A program made the position numbers and the translations under genes. Shown in pieces: positions 12,707-16,069 of a stretch of 16,069 nt of DNA. This DNA comes from Bacillota bacterium (GTDB lineage Bacteria > Bacillota > Negativicutes > Sporomusales > Sporomusaceae): positions 1 through 16,069 of the forward strand of contig JAEWGR010000028.1 of assembly GCA_023388195.1 (NCBI GenBank), in the 5' to 3' direction. The notes under the pieces were generated by a model, which had not been told where the DNA came from, searched no databases, and saw only the letters and a program-made list of their open reading frames with translations. Positions within the stretch are counted from its first letter, which is position 1. Each line of letters starts with the position of its first letter.

Positions 12707-14581
12707 GGCTGTTTTGTTTCTGGTAACCTGCAGAGACCGGTGTTTATCCGGCTTCCCCCCCGGTCTTTTGCCTGCAGGGTATTGTCCCTGCTTTAATGGC
12801 CGGATCAGGCATTTCGGTTCATAACCGATTAAATCCTGCCGCCCCGCTGCCGTCAGCGCTTCCTGTACCAGCGCGTGGTTTTTGGGATTGCGGTATTGCA
12901 GCAAAGCCCGCTGCAGCCTTTTATCATGAGCTTCTTTAGCCACATAGACCTTTTCCCCGGTAAGGGGGTGCAGACCTGTATAATACATACAGGTGGACAA
13001 ACTGCCGGGAGTAGGGATAAAATCCTGCACTTGCTCTGGGTTATAACCGGTGTCCCGCAAAAATTCCGCGAGTTCGACAGCTTCTTTAAGCCCCGCCCCC
13101 GGATGGCTGGACATATAGTACGGTACCAGATACTGCTCTTTGCCTAACTCTTTGTTTGCCTGCTCGTAAGCTTTTTTAAACTTTTGATAGGTCTCCTTGC
13201 CTGCTTTGCCCATCAGTTTCGTAACCTTGGGTGAAATATGTTCAGGTGCGACCTTAAGTTGTCCACTCACATGGTGCTCGCATAATTCCTTTAGGAAGGC
13301 CATATCATTGGCAGCCATTAAATAATCATAACGTAAACCTGACCGGACAAATACTTTTTTGATGCCCGGGAGTTTCCTGATTGCCCTGAGCAGCTCCAGA
13401 TATTCATTGTGACTGGTATTCAGGCTTTTACAGGCGGCGGGAAACAGACACTGCTTGCCACGGCAGGTTCCGCGATCAGCCTGATGGTCACAGGCCGGCT
13501 GCCGGAAATTAGCAGTAGGACCGCCAACATCGTGAATATACCCTTTGAAATCAGGCAATTTGGTAATTATCCTGGCTTCCTGCAGGATCGATTCCTGGCT
13601 GCGGCTTTGTATTATCCGCCCCTGATGGGCATACAGCGCGCAAAACGAGCAGCTGCCATAGCAGCCACGATGACTGACAATGCTAAACTTCACTTCCTGG
13701 ATGGCCGGAATGCCCCCAGCCGCTATATAAGCGGGGTGGAAAGTACGTTGATAGGGTAAATCATACACCTCATCCATCTCCGGCGTGGACAGCGGCATAG
13801 CTGGCGGATTTTGCACAACATACTGTTCGCCATGATTTTGCACGATAATCTTGCCCCTGATGGGGTCTTGCTCCAAATACTGTGTTTTAAAAGCCTCGGC
13901 AAAATCCTTCTTGCTCTGGGTTACCTGCTCAAAACCGGGAGTCTCTGTAAACTCCCAGAGGTGATCCAGGGATTCGGTACGATAACAGGTTCCCGGGATA
14001 TCCCGGATATTATCCACACTAATGCCGGCCGACAATTGGGCGGCTAATTCTTTTATCTGTTTTTCACCCATACCGTAAATGAGCAGGTCGGCCCGGCTGT
14101 CGATCAGGATCGAGCGGCGCACACTGTCTGACCAGTAGTCGTAATGGGCAAACCGCCGCAGACTGGCCTCAATCCCGCCGATGATAAGGGGAATGTTTTT
14201 CCACACCTCCCGTATCCGGTTGCAATAAACAATTGTCGCCCGTTCAGGCCTGCGTCCTGCCTGGCCCCCGGGCGAATAGTTGTCGGTGCTGCGATATTTC
14301 TTGGCAGCGGTATATTTATTCAGCATGGAATCAAGATTGCCTGCCGAAACCAATACCCCCAGCCGGGGTTTGCCTAATTTTTTAAAATCCTGGGTTGAAC
14401 GCCAGTCCGGCTGGGCAATCAGCCCAACCTTATAGCCATATTTCTCCAGCAGGCGTGAGATAATCGCCGGCCCGAAACTGGGATGATCAACATAAGCATC
14501 ACCGCTGATGAAGAGAAAGTCCAGTTGCTGCCAGCCCCGTTTCGCCATATCGTCCCGGGTCATTGGCAAAAAATCAGTCAT
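12683..14581 (-). CDS. YgiQ family radical-SAM protein (UPF0313)
   Basis: This large uncharacterised radical-SAM enzyme is widespread in bacteria. The N-terminus F-L-P-M-T-R-D-D-M-A-K-R-G-W (4-17) and G-D-A-Y-V-D-H-P-S-F-G (27-37) are family signatures and resemble a cobalamin-binding-like lead domain. The cluster motif C307-x3-C311-x2-C314 is in G-C-Y-G-S-C-S-F-C. Several later cysteines (H-Q-A-D-R-G-T-C-R-G-K-Q-C-L-F and nearby) could hold an additional cluster. At 632 residues it has the usual core length, with a basic tail (K-R-P-G-G-K to K-K-Q-T-R-T-S). The binding site GAGGT is twelve bases before the ATG, somewhat far; a second ATG at codon 7 would be further still. It follows rodZ by 24 bases and is likely in the same operon. 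The reaction is unknown. Confidence 0.93.
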   Translation of the reverse strand: MTDFLPMTRDDMAKRGWQQLDFLFISGDAYVDHPSFGPAIISRLLEKYGYKVGLIAQPDWRSTQDFKKLGKPRLGVLVSAGNLDSMLNKYTAAKKYRSTDNYSPGGQAGRRPERATIVYCNRIREVWKNIPLIIGGIEASLRRFAHYDYWSDSVRRSILIDSRADLLIYGMGEKQIKELAAQLSAGISVDNIRDIPGTCYRTESLDHLWEFTETPGFEQVTQSKKDFAEAFKTQYLEQDPIRGKIIVQNHGEQYVVQNPPAMPLSTPEMDEVYDLPYQRTFHPAYIAAGGIPAIQEVKFSIVSHRGCYGSCSFCALYAHQGRIIQSRSQESILQEARIITKLPDFKGYIHDVGGPTANFRQPACDHQADRGTCRGKQCLFPAACKSLNTSHNEYLELLRAIRKLPGIKKVFVRSGLRYDYLMAANDMAFLKELCEHHVSGQLKVAPEHISPKVTKLMGKAGKETYQKFKKAYEQANKELGKEQYLVPYYMSSHPGAGLKEAVELAEFLRDTGYNPEQVQDFIPTPGSLSTCMYYTGLHPLTGEKVYVAKEAHDKRLQRALLQYRNPKNHALVQEALTAAGRQDLIGYEPKCLIRPLKQGQYPAGKRPGGKPDKHRSLQVTRNKTAKKQTRTS

Positions 14582-14605
14582 ATTACTATAATTACCTCAC
14601 TTCTT

Positions 14606-15349
14606 TTATTGTGTACTGTCATTCAAGGTGAATGTTTTGGCAACAACCTCGCCATTCCCTCCAATTTTCCCCACAACCTTGCCATTATATACCAGATCCA
14701 CAGCACCGGCATTACCGAATTTAGCAGTAATTCTGTTGCTCGCTTCCCAGGTAAAGGACTCACCTTTTTTGGGAATTCCTTCAAAAATTTCTTTACCATC
14801 TGCTGTTATCTGGGTCCAGCACTGCCCGTTGTAGGTAGCTGTGATCACCACTTTACTGGCGGCTGATTTTGCCGGCTGAGCAGATTGCAGGGGTGCAGCC
14901 GGCGATGCAGGCTGCTGGGCTGCTTGCTCCGGCTGCTTGTGGGCTGGTGGTTCCGTAGTTTTGCTGCCGACCGACCACCAGGCAAAGCCTGCCACCACAC
15001 CGGCTGCCACTACAGCAATCGCCAGCCATTTTGTGAAGCCGCCATTAGACGCTGCCGCCGGAGGGGCGGCAGCCGTTTCCGCCTGCGGAGCAGCCGGCGC
15101 CTTTTCATCTGACTGTTCCTTGTTTTGCCGGTACACCTCCATGATTTGCTGCGAATCAAGCCCTAAAAAAGTGGCATAATTGCGAATAAAGCCCTTCAAA
15201 TACACTTCGCCGGGGACAATGCCATAATTTCCTTCCTCAATTGCGTCAATATAAAGAGCCCTAATACTTATGGCATTTTCAATATCTTTTATTGTCAGGC
15301 CTTTTTTTACACGTTCGGCACGTAAAATCTCCCCTACTGTTTGCAACAC
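14606..15349 (-). CDS. rodZ: RodZ-like cytoskeletal anchor protein (HTH, membrane helix, DUF4115)
   Basis: RodZ links MreB filaments to the membrane in rod-shaped growth. The N-terminal HTH_25 domain (about 1-75) begins V-G-E-I-L-R-A-E-R-V-K-K-G-L-T and contains V-P-G-E-V-Y-L-K-G-F-I-R-N-Y-A. A low-complexity Ala/Pro linker (84-101), one membrane helix (about 106-127), a second Ala/Pro/Gln-rich linker (130-163) and a DUF4115 beta domain (about 167-240, with C-W-T-Q-I-T-A-D-G-K) follow. The frame opens with GTG at 15349, five bases after GGGAGG; TTG at 15346 is an equally possible start at eight bases. It sits between ftsK and ygiQ, as ymfM sits near the cinA-recA genes in Bacillus. The 247-residue length is normal for Firmicutes. 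Confidence 0.9.
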   Translation of the reverse strand: MLQTVGEILRAERVKKGLTIKDIENAISIRALYIDAIEEGNYGIVPGEVYLKGFIRNYATFLGLDSQQIMEVYRQNKEQSDEKAPAAPQAETAAAPPAAASNGGFTKWLAIAVVAAGVVAGFAWWSVGSKTTEPPAHKQPEQAAQQPASPAAPLQSAQPAKSAASKVVITATYNGQCWTQITADGKEIFEGIPKKGESFTWEASNRITAKFGNAGAVDLVYNGKVVGKIGGNGEVVAKTFTLNDSTQ

Positions 15350-15455
15350 AACTACCTCCCAACTTTTGTAAAATAGTCAATTATATTATCTGTGACTAGT
15401 ACTTTATCATCAGCCTTCGCCATGTATCATAATCAGAAGGGTCTGTTTTCATAAC

Positions 15456-15475
15456 CATCCATTAGTCATCCATTA
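15456..15475. repeat. Two direct 9-bp repeats upstream of rodZ
   Basis: CATCCATTA occurs at 15456-15464 and again at 15467-15475, an 11-base period close to one helical turn. The palindrome ACTAGT follows directly (15475-15480) and another ACTAGT occurs near 15395. Tandem half-sites on one DNA face can be an activator or repressor site, but no regulator can be named. Confidence 0.35.
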
Positions 15476-15513
15476 CTAGTCTGCCCGGCCAAGGCGCTAA
15501 GCACCACAAGAAC

Positions 15514-16069
15514 TTATTTTTTGAAATACCGCGAATAAACCTGCTCCGAATTCATAATGATTTCCCGGGCTTTGCTGCCGATATTGGGTCCGACAATTTT
15601 CATTTCCTCCATGGTATCAATCAGCCGGGCCGCCCGTGTATAGCCGATCCGGAATTTTCGCTGCAGCATCGACACCGAGGCCTGTCCGGTTTCCAGAACC
15701 ATCCGCACAGCCTCTTCCAAAAGTTCATCCTCATAATGGGCTGCTTCCTCTTTATCTGCACTTCCGGCTTCGACAGTCGTTATCCCCTCGGTATATTCTG
15801 GCTCAGCCTGCTCTTTTATATAGGAAACCAAATCTTCAACTTCAGTATCCCCAATAAAGGCCCCCTGCACACGGAGCGGTTTAGAAGCGCCTACCGGATA
15901 AAAAAGCATATCACCCTTGCCCAGGAGCTTTTCCGCTCCGGCCATATCCAAAATGGTGCGTGAGTCAACCTGGGAAGAAACTGCAAAGGAAATCCGCGAA
16001 GGCACATTTGCTTTTATTGTACCGGTAATAACATCAACCGACGGACGCTGCGTGGCCAGCACCAAATGC
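15514..16069 (-). CDS. ftsK: DNA translocase FtsK/SpoIIIE, C-terminal part (N-terminus off right edge)
   Basis: The last 185 codons of a hexameric DNA pump that clears the chromosome from the division or sporulation septum. The fragment enters at H-L-V-L-A-T-Q-R-P-S-V-D-V-I-T-G, a hallmark of the FtsK motor core, followed by G-A-E-K-L-L-G-K-G-D-M-L-F. After an acidic linker comes the gamma winged-helix domain (from about E-L-L-E-E-A-V-R-M-V to the end), with the K-F-R-I-G-Y-T-R-A-A-R-L-I-D recognition helix that reads polar KOPS/SRS sequences. The protein ends S-R-Y-F-K-K. In spore formers the same family acts as SpoIIIE; which paralogue this is cannot be told from the C-terminus. No clear terminator follows before rodZ, so they may be cotranscribed. 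Confidence 0.95.
   Translation of the reverse strand, partial: HLVLATQRPSVDVITGTIKANVPSRISFAVSSQVDSRTILDMAGAEKLLGKGDMLFYPVGASKPLRVQGAFIGDTEVEDLVSYIKEQAEPEYTEGITTVEAGSADKEEAAHYEDELLEEAVRMVLETGQASVSMLQRKFRIGYTRAARLIDTMEEMKIVGPNIGSKAREIIMNSEQVYSRYFKK

Noticed and set aside
1..16069. Mobile element, phage, toxin-antitoxin, CRISPR or defence system.
   Set aside because: No transposase, integrase, long repeats, direct-repeat arrays or defence-family motifs; the genes form a conserved housekeeping and sporulation neighbourhood.

Overview
This window looks like the core 'late sporulation/recombination' neighbourhood of a spore-forming Firmicute with moderate GC. The gene order ftsK - rodZ - ... - rimO - cinA - recA - recX - rny - spoVS resembles the rodZ-pgsA-cinA-recA-rny-ymdB-spoVS region of Bacillus. 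SpoVS, two matches to the SigH promoter consensus and a Gram-positive type LexA box ahead of recA support an endospore former. The flavour of the proteins suggests Negativicutes (Sporomusa/Pelosinus group), but that is inference and not proven by the sequence. I see no mobile element, prophage, CRISPR array, tRNA or rRNA.

Layout: almost everything is on the minus strand, so the transcriptional order runs from high to low coordinates. It begins with the C-terminal part of the DNA translocase FtsK/SpoIIIE (cut by the right edge), then a RodZ-like cytoskeletal membrane protein and the radical-SAM protein YgiQ. One plus-strand gene, a 130-residue four-helix membrane protein (12288-12680), converges on ygiQ. 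Next come an orphan, membrane-anchored solute-binding protein and rimO, spaced as an operon and closed by a strong terminator (9580-9612). The DNA-repair block follows: cinA, a DEAD-box RNA helicase, recA (own SigA promoter with a LexA box in its spacer), and recX five bases after recA. Then come rny (RNase Y), an unrecognised 173-residue acidic protein in the place where Bacillus has ymdB, spoVS, pepA (M17 leucyl aminopeptidase) and a PHP-domain phosphoesterase that overlaps pepA by four bases and runs off the left edge.

How they work together: RecA, RecX, CinA and FtsK concern recombination, damage response and chromosome handling. RNase Y and the DEAD-box helicase concern RNA turnover, and RimO modifies the ribosome. 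SpoVS and the two SigH-type promoters tie the region to entry into sporulation.

No gene-free stretch exceeds 300 bases. The two largest gaps (3010-3274 and 12020-12287) each hold GC-rich, self-complementary sequence unlike the AT-rich spacers elsewhere. I could not assign either to a known RNA class, and they are the best candidates here for something undescribed.
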